From the NCBI RefSeq assembly GCF_025376885.1, contig NZ_JAHUBR010000001.1, positions 186,001-250,000 on the forward strand: 64,000 nucleotides of DNA. The letters run 5' to 3'. The notes beneath the pieces are model-generated. The model was not told the DNA's origin. It ran no database searches and saw only the letters and a program-made list of their open reading frames with translations. Made by a program: the position numbers and the translations under genes. This document shows, one piece after another, positions 38,307-46,880 of this stretch. Source of the stretch: Pseudoruegeria sp. SHC-113 (lineage in GTDB: Bacteria > Pseudomonadota > Alphaproteobacteria > Rhodobacterales > Rhodobacteraceae). Numbering within the stretch: position 1 is the stretch's first letter; each line of letters begins with the position of its first letter.

Positions 38307-39145
38307 AACTGATGCGCGTAGGCCCGCAAGGCAGCGAACGCCCGGCCCTTCAGCACACCGACGGAACCATCCGCGATCTCTCCGGTGAGATCGAGGACAT
38401 TGCCGGCGCGGCGCTTCTGCCCGAAGCGATTGCGGCGCTCCAAAGCCTTTCTCCCGAGGCGCTCCCTGTGATCGAAAGCGGGGTGCGCATTGCCCCCTGT
38501 GTTGGTCGCGTCGGCAAATTTATCTGCATCGGCCTGAACTACGCTGATCATGCTGCCGAAAGCGGCATGGAGGTGCCGAAAGAGCCGGTGATCTTCATGA
38601 AGGCAACCTCCGCGATCTGCGGGCCGAATGATGATGTTTACCTGCCGCGCGGGGCCGAGAAGGGCGATTGGGAGGTTGAACTGGGCGTGGTGATCGGCCG
38701 CGTGGCCAAGGACGTGAGCGAGGCGGAGGCGCTGGAGCATGTGGCCGGCTATTGCGTCGTCAACGATCTCTCCGAGCGTGCCTTCCAGCTGGAGCACGGC
38801 GGCCAATGGGTGAAGGGCAAATCCGCCGACACTTTCGGCCCCATCGGCCCGTGGCTCGTGACGCGCGACGAGGTGGGCGATACCTCCAACCTCGGCATGT
38901 GGCTCGATCTGAACGGCGAGCGTGTGCAGGACGGTTCCACCAAGACGATGATCTTCAACGTTGCGCATGTGGTCTCGTACCTGTCGCGCTACATGTCGCT
39001 GCAGCCGGGTGACATCATCTCCACCGGCACGCCGCCGGGTGTGGGCTTCGGCATGAAGCCGACGCGCTACCTGAAGGCCGGGGACACGATGCGCCTTGGC
39101 ATCGAAGGGCTGGGCGAGCAGGCCCAGACGGTGCATCAGGGATAG
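38303..39145 (+). CDS. FAH-family hydrolase (2,4-diketo-3-deoxy sugar-acid hydrolase-like)
   Basis: A 280-residue fumarylacetoacetate-hydrolase-fold protein. It has IGLNYADHAAESGM, the metal-binding DWEVELGVVIGR, NDLSERAFQLEHGGQW with the conserved GKSADTFGPIGPWL, and the C-terminal GDIISTGTPPGVGFG. Similar enzymes split 2,4-diketo-3-deoxy-L-fuconate or -rhamnonate to pyruvate and L-lactate. With the SDR this gives a diketo-hydrolase branch parallel to the DapA-type branch. It is the last gene of the plus-strand locus A operon and is followed by tandem hairpins. Confidence 0.9.
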   Translation: MKLMRVGPQGSERPALQHTDGTIRDLSGEIEDIAGAALLPEAIAALQSLSPEALPVIESGVRIAPCVGRVGKFICIGLNYADHAAESGMEVPKEPVIFMKATSAICGPNDDVYLPRGAEKGDWEVELGVVIGRVAKDVSEAEALEHVAGYCVVNDLSERAFQLEHGGQWVKGKSADTFGPIGPWLVTRDEVGDTSNLGMWLDLNGERVQDGSTKTMIFNVAHVVSYLSRYMSLQPGDIISTGTPPGVGFGMKPTRYLKAGDTMRLGIEGLGEQAQTVHQG

Positions 39146-39151
39146 GGAAAC

Positions 39152-39225
39152 GGCGCGCTTTCCAGAAGCGCGCCGCCTTATGTTCGGAGCCCGCGCACCG
39201 GCGAGACCGGCGTGCGGGCTTTTTT
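39152..39225 (+). terminator. Tandem hairpins ending the locus A operon
   Basis: A first perfect stem GGCGCGCTT / AAGCGCGCC (39152-39174) is followed by a larger one, AGCCCGC / GCGGGCT with inner pairing (39188-39220), and then a T-run to 39225. The second is a classical terminator. Confidence 0.9.
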
Positions 39226-39256
39226 CGATCTGGGACGCGGCGGAATTGAGGTCTGC

Positions 39257-40126
39257 CTAAGCGCCAGCCACGCGCCACTCCGGCCCCGGCAGCACGGCCT
39301 CGGCGCGGGCCAGAAGCGCCCCGGCAAGTGGCTGCTGCGCCAAGGCTTCGGCATTCAGGAACCGGCGCTGGTTGGTGAGCCAAAGCAAACCGCCGCCAAG
39401 CGCGGGCATCGTTGGGCGGGTCACAGGGCAGGCGAGTTTGGCAAGGATCTCCCCCGCAACCGTAAAGCGCCAGACCTCCCCCGCGCCGATCATCGCCGCC
39501 CAGATATGGCCCTCCGCATCCAGCACCGCGCCGTCGGTGTGGAAGGCTTGGGGTGTTGTCAGCACCGTCTGCCAGTCGCTCAGCGCACCGCTGGGCGGAT
39601 CAATCGCGCAGATCTGCAGCGCCTTGGTGGGGGAATCGGTGAAGAGCAGGCGGTCATCGGGCAGGGGCACGATGCCATTGGGCACGCGAATGCCTTCGCG
39701 CATCACATGCACGCTGCCATCGGCGTCGCGCCGGTAGAGGCGGCCATTGGCCTGCCCGGTGCCGCTCATGTCCATCGAGCCGAACCAGAGCCTGCCGTGG
39801 CGATCCGCCTTGCCGTCGTTCAGGCGCAGCGTGGGGCGGTCGGCCTCGGTGTCTGACAATTGCTCCCACGCGCCGCTCGCCGGATCATGGGCAAAGAGCC
39901 CGTACTCCAGCCCGACAACAAGCCGCCCGCTTGCGGCATGGGCCACGAAGCCCGGCTGGCCCGGAGTCGGCGTGGCGGTGGTGGTGCCGTCGGGCGTGGT
40001 GAACAGCAGGCGCTGGGCCTGAATGTCGATCCACCAGAGCCCACCGCGCTCGGCGTCCCAGAGCGGGCTTTCGCCGGTGGTGGCAAGGGGCTGGGCGAGG
40101 GCGGTGAAGCTGGTGTCACATGTCAA
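39257..40126 (-). CDS. SMP-30/gluconolactonase-family lactonase (intact metal site)
   Basis: A 289-residue six-bladed beta-propeller of the SMP-30/LRE family. The divalent-metal and substrate positions are kept: Glu in GESPLWD, Asn-Asp in RLNDGKADRHGRLWFGSM, Asn in VPNGI and Asp in FHTDGAVLDAEG. It should hydrolyse an aldonolactone to the aldonate. The apparent start is TTG at 40126, overlapping the end of the upstream IclR-SMP30 gene by 11 bp, so the two are co-translated. It lies convergent with the locus A operon and belongs functionally to locus B. Confidence 0.88.
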   Translation of the reverse strand: MTCDTSFTALAQPLATTGESPLWDAERGGLWWIDIQAQRLLFTTPDGTTTATPTPGQPGFVAHAASGRLVVGLEYGLFAHDPASGAWEQLSDTEADRPTLRLNDGKADRHGRLWFGSMDMSGTGQANGRLYRRDADGSVHVMREGIRVPNGIVPLPDDRLLFTDSPTKALQICAIDPPSGALSDWQTVLTTPQAFHTDGAVLDAEGHIWAAMIGAGEVWRFTVAGEILAKLACPVTRPTMPALGGGLLWLTNQRRFLNAEALAQQPLAGALLARAEAVLPGPEWRVAGA

Positions 40127-41759
40127 TTTGAGGGGGCTCCATGCCGCGCACGCCGGTGCTGATTTCCAGAAGGTTGCCCGCCAACGGCGCGGTGCTGGAA
40201 TAGCCGCCGGGCATCCTGAGATAGGTGGAGGTGACGTAGAGCTTGCTCATGTCCGCCCCGCCGAAGCACAGCGCCGTGGGCGTGGGCACGGGCAAGGCGA
40301 CGCTCTCCAGAAGCGCGCCGTCGGGGCTGTAACAGTTCACCGCCCAACCGCCAAGCATGGCGACCCAGATGTTGCCGTTCGCATCCACCGCGATGCCGTT
40401 GGGGGCGCCGGTTTCATCGGTGCCCGTCACCAGCACGCGCGGCGCGCCGAGGCTGCCGTCTGCGCGCAGTGGGTAGGCCGAAAGCGTCCGGCTGCGCCCT
40501 TCCGACAGGTACAGCGTGCCACCGTCGGGTGAGAGCATGGCGTTCTTGGGCAGGGCGACCTCGGGCAGCATCACGCGCACGCTCAGATCGGGGCCGATCC
40601 GGTAGAGCGCGCCGCTGCCGGTGCAGTTGTCGACCGGCATGGTGCCGATCCAGAGCTGGCCACTGGCATCCACGCTGGCGGAGTTGAAGCGGTTGTCGGG
40701 CTTGTGTTCTTCGGGGTCAAACAGCATCCGGGGCGTGCCCGTGGGCTGATCCAGCAGGTAGATCCCCTGCTGGCCCGCGAGCAGAAAGCGGCCGCTCCGG
40801 CACAGGGCAAGCCCGCCGGTGAGATTGGGCAGAACCACCCGTTCTGTGGTTTCGGTGAGCGGATCGCAGGCGCGCAACGCCGGGGCCAGGACGTCGAGCC
40901 ACCAGATCCGGCCATCCACCGGGTTCCAGACGGGGTTCTCCCCCATGAAATCGCGCCCCGTGGCCAGCACGCGCACGCGGGGATCGCTGGTGGCGGGCTG
41001 CGGGCCGATCACCATGCTCTGGTGTGACAGTCCCACGTTTCCGGCAGCCCGTTGGCTGGCTTCGCGAATCTTGCGTCCGATCTCGTGAATGGTTTCCACC
41101 CCGGTTTCGCCGGTGTCGAAATGCACGCAGATCGCGGCGACGGGGTAATCCGCCTCATCCACGATCGGCGCGGCGACGGCAGGGGTCTTGCCGCCGGTGA
41201 AGGCATAGCCCAAAGCGCGGGCCTGGCTCACGGCCGGATCGGCGGCGCGTTCGCTGCCTTCGCCGGGGCGACGGGAGGCAATCGCGAGCCCCGGTGCCGA
41301 GCTTTGCGCGGGCACGCGTGGCCAGACCCGGACAACGCGGGTCTGCGCGGCGTCGGGATCTTCGAAATCCAGCACGAAAAGCTCCTGCCCATCCTGCACG
41401 TAGAGGCAGACGGGCCGGTGCAGATCGCGGGCCATGCGCGCCAGTTCGGGCTTGGCGGCGCGGATCACGCTGTTCTGCTCCATCGTGCGGCGGGCAAGAT
41501 CGAACACCCGGCTGCCGATGGCATAGCGCCGCCCGTTTTCCTCGTAGCGGATCAGATCGCGGCTTTGCAGCGCGGCCAACAGCCGGTGCAGCGAGCCTTT
41601 CGGGATGCCCACGGCGGCCTGCAACTCGCCAAAGCGCAGCGGTGCGGGCGCGGTGCCGATGGCCATCAGCACATCGAGCCCGCGCATCAGCGCCTGCGCG
41701 CCGGGCACGTTTTCCTTGCCGGAGGTCTCTGGGGAAGGGAGCGGGTCTGTCTCTGTCAT
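40116..41759 (-). CDS. IclR-family regulator fused to a degenerate SMP-30 domain
   Basis: A 547-residue fusion. Residues ~18-80 form the IclR winged helix (QALMRGLDVLMAIG, then GIPKGSLHRLLAALQSRDLI). Residues ~85-250 form the IclR effector domain, and ~265-547 form an SMP-30/gluconolactonase propeller. In the propeller the first metal Glu is present (E274, GENPVWN). The Asn position of the family (PNG) appears as K405 (LPKNA), the Asp position (PDG) as N454 (APNGIAVD), and the Asp after the substrate Asn as S360 (NRFNSAS). By eye this argues for a non-catalytic, ligand-sensing propeller. It is divergent from the locus B operon, which it probably controls. Confidence 0.88.
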   Translation of the reverse strand: MTETDPLPSPETSGKENVPGAQALMRGLDVLMAIGTAPAPLRFGELQAAVGIPKGSLHRLLAALQSRDLIRYEENGRRYAIGSRVFDLARRTMEQNSVIRAAKPELARMARDLHRPVCLYVQDGQELFVLDFEDPDAAQTRVVRVWPRVPAQSSAPGLAIASRRPGEGSERAADPAVSQARALGYAFTGGKTPAVAAPIVDEADYPVAAICVHFDTGETGVETIHEIGRKIREASQRAAGNVGLSHQSMVIGPQPATSDPRVRVLATGRDFMGENPVWNPVDGRIWWLDVLAPALRACDPLTETTERVVLPNLTGGLALCRSGRFLLAGQQGIYLLDQPTGTPRMLFDPEEHKPDNRFNSASVDASGQLWIGTMPVDNCTGSGALYRIGPDLSVRVMLPEVALPKNAMLSPDGGTLYLSEGRSRTLSAYPLRADGSLGAPRVLVTGTDETGAPNGIAVDANGNIWVAMLGGWAVNCYSPDGALLESVALPVPTPTALCFGGADMSKLYVTSTYLRMPGGYSSTAPLAGNLLEISTGVRGMEPPQIDM

Positions 41760-41823
41760 GGGGTGACACTAGGCGGTTGGCGGGGGCATCTCAAGCTGAA
41801 ATCTGGGAGCAATAAAGAATCTG

Positions 41824-41862
41824 TTGACATAAACTCTCACAATATGGAACAAAATGTAGAAC
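41824..41862. promoter_or_regulatory. Divergent promoter/operator region of locus B
   Basis: The 144-bp gap between the IclR-SMP30 gene and the dehydratase is AT-rich. It contains TTGACA (41824-41829) and two direct half-sites, ATGGAAC (41844-41850) and GTAGAAC (41856-41862), 12 bp apart. GGAAC-type half-sites occur in IclR-family operators. The assignment is tentative. Confidence 0.4.
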
Positions 41863-41903
41863 GAAAAGTTAACGGCTCAAAAATCGAGTCGGAAAGGACG
41901 CCC

Positions 41904-43067
41904 ATGCGCTTCACCGCGCTCTCTGCCAAGCTTCTGCCGGTCTCCGAGAAGACGTGCTGGATCTTCCTGTGCCTTGGCGATGACGCGGGCCGCATGGCCT
42001 GGGGGGAGGCCACGCATTTCGGCCATGAGGCCGAGATCTGCGCGCTGGCGCAGGCGCTGGGCGAGAGCCTTGCCGCGCGCCCGGCTGTTGGGCTCGGTGA
42101 TCTGCTGGCACGGGTGCGGCAGGCCGATATGGCGGCGCCACGCCGGGCGCTGGCCTCTGCGCTGGAGCAGGCGGCGCTCTCGCTGCAGGCCGAGGCGGCA
42201 GGGCTCTCGCTGGCCCAGAGCCTTGGCGGGCCGTTCCGGGAGGCTGTGCCCTTCTATGCCAACGTCAATCGCGGCATCACCGACCGCAGCCCGGAGGGCT
42301 TTGCCGCGCAGGCGGCGCGGATGCATGGGGAGACGGGCGCGAGCGGGATCAAGATCGCGCCTTTCGATGGCTACCGTTTCGAAGAGGCCAGCCCAAGCGA
42401 CGCGCGCGGCCTGATCGCGCTGGGGCTTGATCGCGTGGCCGCCGTACGCGCGGCCTTGCCCGCCGGGGCGCTCCTGATGGTGGATTGCCACGCGCGGTTT
42501 GACGGGTTCACGGCGCGGCAGGTCATGGCTGAGCTGGGCCGCATTGGCACCTATTGGATCGAAGAGCCCTGCCGGATGGAGGTGTTTTCGCCCAGCGAGC
42601 AGCGCAGCCTGCGGGCGGCGGCCCATGCGGCGGGCTTGCGCCTTGCCGGGGCCGAGACCCTGGCCGATTGCGCCGGCATGGCTGCCGTTCTGGCGGCGGG
42701 CGGCCACGATGTGGTGCTGCCCGACCTGCGTCAGACAGGCGTCGCGGAAGGCATGGCAATGCTGCGCATGGCGGCGGCGGCTGGGGTTTCCGTGAGCCTG
42801 CACAACCCGGTTGGCCCGGTGCTAGATCACGTGTCCACGCAGGTGGCCGCTGCGCTTCCGGCCTTCCACATCCTTGAGCGGCAGGTCGGCGAAAGCCCCC
42901 TGTTCCACGCCCTGCGCGGCGCGCGGGAGGTCTTGGCCGAGGGCCATGTAATCCCGGAGCCGGACGGGCTTGCCCAGTTCAATGCTTCGTTGCTGCACGA
43001 CGCCGCTCCGGGTGCACAGGCAAAGCTGAGCTTTGCCGGAATGGCAGGGGCTGGCCCCGATGCGTGA
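41904..43067 (+). CDS. Enolase-superfamily dehydratase/cycloisomerase of locus B
   Basis: A 387-residue mandelate-racemase-family protein. GIKIAPFDGY carries the second-strand lysine. Metal ligands are in LMVDCHARFD, YWIEEPCRME and LAGAETLAD, and a late His lies in VSLHNPVGPVLDHVS. The ATG at 41904 follows GGAAAGGA; starts further upstream lie in the regulator gap. It is the first gene of a plus-strand operon running to 52594. It probably dehydrates the aldonate produced by the SMP-30 lactonase. The sugar acid itself is unknown. Confidence 0.85.
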   Translation: MRFTALSAKLLPVSEKTCWIFLCLGDDAGRMAWGEATHFGHEAEICALAQALGESLAARPAVGLGDLLARVRQADMAAPRRALASALEQAALSLQAEAAGLSLAQSLGGPFREAVPFYANVNRGITDRSPEGFAAQAARMHGETGASGIKIAPFDGYRFEEASPSDARGLIALGLDRVAAVRAALPAGALLMVDCHARFDGFTARQVMAELGRIGTYWIEEPCRMEVFSPSEQRSLRAAAHAAGLRLAGAETLADCAGMAAVLAAGGHDVVLPDLRQTGVAEGMAMLRMAAAAGVSVSLHNPVGPVLDHVSTQVAAALPAFHILERQVGESPLFHALRGAREVLAEGHVIPEPDGLAQFNASLLHDAAPGAQAKLSFAGMAGAGPDA

Positions 43068-43116
43068 CGCCCCCTCACAAAGTCCCCCCAGCCACGCCAC
43101 AGAAGGGCAAGAGCCG

Positions 43117-44010
43117 ATGACAGCCGAGACCCCACGCGCGCAAGTCTCCAAGGGACGTTTCGCCGGCCGCCGTGCGCTGGTGACAGGTGGCAGCCGGGGC
43201 ATCGCCGCTGCGATCTGCCGGGCCCTCGCGGCGGAAGGCGCGAGTGTTGCGGTGAATTTCAGCGCACAGGCCGACAGCAAGATCGGCAAGGCCAGCGCGG
43301 CGGAGGCACTTGTGGCGGACTTGCGCGCTGGCGGCGCGACTGCTGTGGCCGTTGAGCAGGATCTGATGCAGCCGGGCGGCGGTGCCTCGCTTGCCGCCAA
43401 GGCCCATGCGGCGCTGGGCGGGATCGACACGCTCGTGCTCTCGGCCTCGATCCAGTACCACCTGCCCTTCCTGCGCCAGAGTATTGCGGAGGTCGAGGAA
43501 CAGCTCCGCATCAACATCCTGTCCAACATCGAAATGCTGCAGGCCTGCCTGCCCGACATGGCGCGCGACGGCTATGGGCGCGTGCTCACCGTGGGCTCCA
43601 TTCAGGAGGTCTCCCCGGCGGCGGAGATGCCGATCTACTCGCTCACCAAGGCGGCGATGAAGAACCTCGTGGAGAACCTCGCGGTGCAGGCCGCGGGGCA
43701 GGGCGTGCTGATCAACAACATCGCCCCCGGCCTTGTGGAGACCGACCGCAACGCCTTTCGCCGCAGCGATCCGGCGGCTTGGGCCGCGCTGCAGGCCGGG
43801 GCCAACCCGGTGGGCCGCGCTGGCCAGCCCGAGGATCTGACAGAGCTTGCGCTGTTCCTGCTGAGCCCAGGCAACGGGTTCACCACCGGGGCGACGATCT
43901 ACGCCACCGGCGGCAGCCACATACCCAATGCGGGCGGGCAAAACCGCCCCGAACTGGTCCTTCCCGAAAGCGAGGGCCTCACAGCGCCGCCTCAGGCGGC
44001 AGAACGCTGA
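43117..44010 (+). CDS. SDR-family oxidoreductase with atypical motifs
   Basis: The cofactor loop is TGGSRGIA (the last Gly of TGxxxGxG replaced by Ala). The usual NNAG is replaced by LVLSASIQ, while the catalytic Ser and Tyr-x-x-x-Lys are present (TVGSIQEVSPAAEMPIYSLTKAA). The ATG at 43117 is preceded by AGAAGGGC. An earlier ATG at 43060 overlapping the dehydratase stop is also possible and would give a 316-residue protein. The C-terminal tail after the fold is long. It likely oxidises a sugar acid or a diketo intermediate in locus B. Confidence 0.82.
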   Translation: MTAETPRAQVSKGRFAGRRALVTGGSRGIAAAICRALAAEGASVAVNFSAQADSKIGKASAAEALVADLRAGGATAVAVEQDLMQPGGGASLAAKAHAALGGIDTLVLSASIQYHLPFLRQSIAEVEEQLRINILSNIEMLQACLPDMARDGYGRVLTVGSIQEVSPAAEMPIYSLTKAAMKNLVENLAVQAAGQGVLINNIAPGLVETDRNAFRRSDPAAWAALQAGANPVGRAGQPEDLTELALFLLSPGNGFTTGATIYATGGSHIPNAGGQNRPELVLPESEGLTAPPQAAER

Positions 44011-44035
44011 TCATCTTGCAACGGAGGAGGAGAAG

Positions 44036-45790
44036 ATGACTTTGCGAAAGACTTTGGGGAAGGGTGCCGCGCTGGCGCTGGCCCTCATGGCGGGAGCGGC
44101 TTTGCCCGCAGCCGCCTTGGACAAGGTGGCGCGCGAGCGCACGCTGATCCTGATGCCCGACGACGGCGGCGCGCCCGCCTTCCGCAACCCGGGCCAGCTC
44201 AACCCCTACCTGCCCTCGAACCTGACCTTCCGCTGGTCGGGCGGGCCTATCATGGAGCCGCTGTTCTACTACAGCTCGCTGGAAGACAAGATCATCCCGT
44301 GGCTGGCAGAAAGCTTCGAATACAACGCCGATTTCACCGAGGTGACGCTGAAGCTGCGTGATGGGGTGACGTGGTCTGACGGCGAGGCCTTCACGGCTGA
44401 TGACGTTGTCTTCACCTACACCCTGCTGCTGGAGAACGGCAAAGGCGGTGGCGGGCTGATGCATTCCTCGGATGTCGCTGATCGCGTCGCTTCTGTTTCC
44501 GCACCCGATCCGCTGACGGTGGTCATCAGCCTCACCCGGCCTGACAGCCGCTACGCCTTCCGCCATCTGATCAACCACTTCGGCAAGGGCCTGTTCTGGC
44601 TGCCGCAGCATGTCTGGGAAGGGCAGGATCCGCTCACCTTCACCAACTGGGCCGAGGATGGCAGCTTGCCGGTGGTGACGGGCGCATGGTCCATCGCGCG
44701 CTCCACGCCGCAGCAGATCATTTTAGACCGCCGCGACGATTGGTGGGGGGCGACGACGGGCTTTCGCGATCTGCCCGACGTGGAACGGGTGATCAACATC
44801 CCCAAAACCGGCCACGACCGCGCTGCCCAGCTTGTTGTGGCAGGCGAAGTGGACATGACGGGTGATCTCGTCTCGGCCCCGCTGATGAAGAGCGTGGTGG
44901 AGGGGGCAGAGCACGTCACCAGCTTCTCCGGCGATGAAGCGCCCTATGGCAACCTCGATTGGTGGCCGAACTCGCTCTACATGAACCTGAAAACCGGCAC
45001 ATGGGACGACGTGCGCCTGCGTCGGGCGATGAACCACTATGTGAACGCCCAGCAGCTGGTGGACATCGCCTATCTCGGGGCAAACCCGGTGAGCCGCACG
45101 CCCTTCCCGGCCTTCGGCTCCATGGCCCCCTACATCGAGGACAGCATCGCGCTGGCCGATCAGTATGGCGTCGGCGTCTTCGATCCGCTGAAGGGCGACT
45201 CCCTGATGGAAGAGATGGGTTACGCCAAGAACGGCGATGGCATGTGGGAGAAGGACGGCAAGACGATCACCGGCTCCTTCCACGGGCTTGCGCTTTTTGA
45301 AGCCGTCGGCCCGATCATCGCCCAGCAGCTGCGTGATGCAGGGATCGACGTCGAGTTCGTCACCAACACCGACAGCCGCGGGCTGATGGTGGAAGGCAAG
45401 ACAGAGCTGTCGATCTTCGGGCACCGGGGCGGTGTGGCCGATCCCTATGACACGCTGGATCTCTACCACTGCAAGAACGCGTTGGAGGTGGGCGAACCGA
45501 TCCTGATCCTCGATCGCTGGTGCAACGAGGAGTACTCCGCGATCGTCGACCAAATCGGCCTCATTGCGCCGGACGATCCGAAGATGCGCCCGCTGGTGAA
45601 GCAGGCGATGGAAATCTGGTACGAGAATGCCGTGGAAGTGCCGCTGAACCAGTGGGTCCACCGCATTCCCTACAACACCACCTACTGGGACAACTACCCG
45701 ACGGTGGACAATCCCTACATGCAGCCCGCTTTCTGGTTCGCCTCCGGTCAGTTCGGCTACGTGCTCCACAATCTTCAGGCCAAGAACTGA
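44036..45790 (+). CDS. Family-5 (peptide/oligosaccharide-type) ABC substrate-binding protein
   Basis: A 584-residue SBP_bac_5 protein. The Sec signal peptide is about residues 1-27 (LALALMAGAALPAAALD). The domain pattern includes YNADFTEVTLKLRDGVTWSD, the family hallmark, and it ends with the C-terminal lobe. The ATG at 44036 follows a strong GGAGGAGGAG ribosome site. In alphaproteobacteria many family-5 proteins bind oligosaccharides or glycosides rather than peptides, and the flanking catabolic genes favour that here. No lipobox is present, so it is a soluble periplasmic protein. Confidence 0.92.
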   Translation: MTLRKTLGKGAALALALMAGAALPAAALDKVARERTLILMPDDGGAPAFRNPGQLNPYLPSNLTFRWSGGPIMEPLFYYSSLEDKIIPWLAESFEYNADFTEVTLKLRDGVTWSDGEAFTADDVVFTYTLLLENGKGGGGLMHSSDVADRVASVSAPDPLTVVISLTRPDSRYAFRHLINHFGKGLFWLPQHVWEGQDPLTFTNWAEDGSLPVVTGAWSIARSTPQQIILDRRDDWWGATTGFRDLPDVERVINIPKTGHDRAAQLVVAGEVDMTGDLVSAPLMKSVVEGAEHVTSFSGDEAPYGNLDWWPNSLYMNLKTGTWDDVRLRRAMNHYVNAQQLVDIAYLGANPVSRTPFPAFGSMAPYIEDSIALADQYGVGVFDPLKGDSLMEEMGYAKNGDGMWEKDGKTITGSFHGLALFEAVGPIIAQQLRDAGIDVEFVTNTDSRGLMVEGKTELSIFGHRGGVADPYDTLDLYHCKNALEVGEPILILDRWCNEEYSAIVDQIGLIAPDDPKMRPLVKQAMEIWYENAVEVPLNQWVHRIPYNTTYWDNYPTVDNPYMQPAFWFASGQFGYVLHNLQAKN

Positions 45791-45856
45791 CGCAAGTCGC
45801 CTGAAGCGCGCCGCCTGCCTCCCGTGGGCGGCGCACCCCAAAGAGGGAAAGTTCCG

Positions 45857-46861
45857 ATGTATCTCATCTATGTCCTGCGCCGCTTCGTGATGCTGTTTCT
45901 GGTGGTCATCACCGCGGCCTCGCTCAACTTCTTCGTGCCCCGCATGTCCGACAAGAACCCGGTGCTCGAAAAGATCACCGAGATGAGCGAAAGCTCTGCC
46001 CCCGGCAGCGTGGACATGCAGAACCTGCTCACCGTGTTCAACGAACGCTTCGGGCTAGATCGCCCGCTCTGGGAGCAATACCTCAGCTACATCGGCGACA
46101 TGCTGACGCTGGATCTGAACTATTCGATCACCAGCTACCCGACCCGCGTGGCCGACATGATCGCGCAGGCCCTGCCCTGGACGCTGGGGCTGATGGTCAC
46201 CGCCACGCTGATCGCCTTCCTGCTGGGCACCGTGCTGGGTGCGCTCACCGTCTGGCGCAAGGACAGCCGCCTGTTGCAGATCACCGTGCCGGTGGTGATG
46301 GTCTTCTCCGCGATCCCCTTCTACCTGATCGGCCTCGTGCTGATCTATTTCCTCGCCTATCGCGCCGGGTGGTTTCCCATCGGCGGCGGCTATTCGATCA
46401 CCTCTTTTCCCGGCTGGAACTGGGAGTTCATCGCCGATGTGATGCGCCACTCGATCCTGCCAGCCTCTTCCATCGTCATCGCTTCCATCGGCATCTGGGC
46501 GCTGGGCATGCGCGGGATGATGGTGACGGTGCAGGGCGAGGACTACATGAACTTCGCCGAGGCCAAGGGGCTGACATCGCGCCGGATGTTCCTTCGCTAT
46601 GCCGTGCGCAACGCGATCCTGCCGCAGATCACTCAACTCGCGCTCTTCATGGGGCAACTGGTGACAGGCGCGGTGCTGGTGGAGATCGTCTTTGGCTATC
46701 CCGGCATGGGCAGCGTGCTGCTGCAGGCGGTGGACTACCTCGATTACTACACGATCTACGGCATCGTCTTCGTGCTGATCCTCGCCGTGGCCGTTTCGAT
46801 GCTGATCCTCGATCTCGTCTACCCGCTGCTCGATCCGCGCACCCGCGCCCAATCGCACTGA
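45857..46861 (+). CDS. DppB/OppB-type ABC permease
   Basis: A 334-residue inner-membrane permease starting MYLIYVLRRFVMLFLVV, with the N-terminal helix, a periplasmic segment, five further helices and the EAA-type loop (GEDYMNFAEAKGLTSRRMF). It is the first of two permeases of the locus B importer and is followed after 19 bp by the second. The start follows AGAGGGAAAG. Confidence 0.93.
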   Translation: MYLIYVLRRFVMLFLVVITAASLNFFVPRMSDKNPVLEKITEMSESSAPGSVDMQNLLTVFNERFGLDRPLWEQYLSYIGDMLTLDLNYSITSYPTRVADMIAQALPWTLGLMVTATLIAFLLGTVLGALTVWRKDSRLLQITVPVVMVFSAIPFYLIGLVLIYFLAYRAGWFPIGGGYSITSFPGWNWEFIADVMRHSILPASSIVIASIGIWALGMRGMMVTVQGEDYMNFAEAKGLTSRRMFLRYAVRNAILPQITQLALFMGQLVTGAVLVEIVFGYPGMGSVLLQAVDYLDYYTIYGIVFVLILAVAVSMLILDLVYPLLDPRTRAQSH

Positions 46862-46880
46862 CATGAAGGAGCTTTCCGAA

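Noticed and set aside
41052-41903. Long upstream extension of the locus B dehydratase, which would fuse it to sequence antisense to the IclR gene
   Set aside because: The extension lies antisense to a clear regulator gene, and the family N-terminus begins at the ATG at 41904 with a ribosome site.
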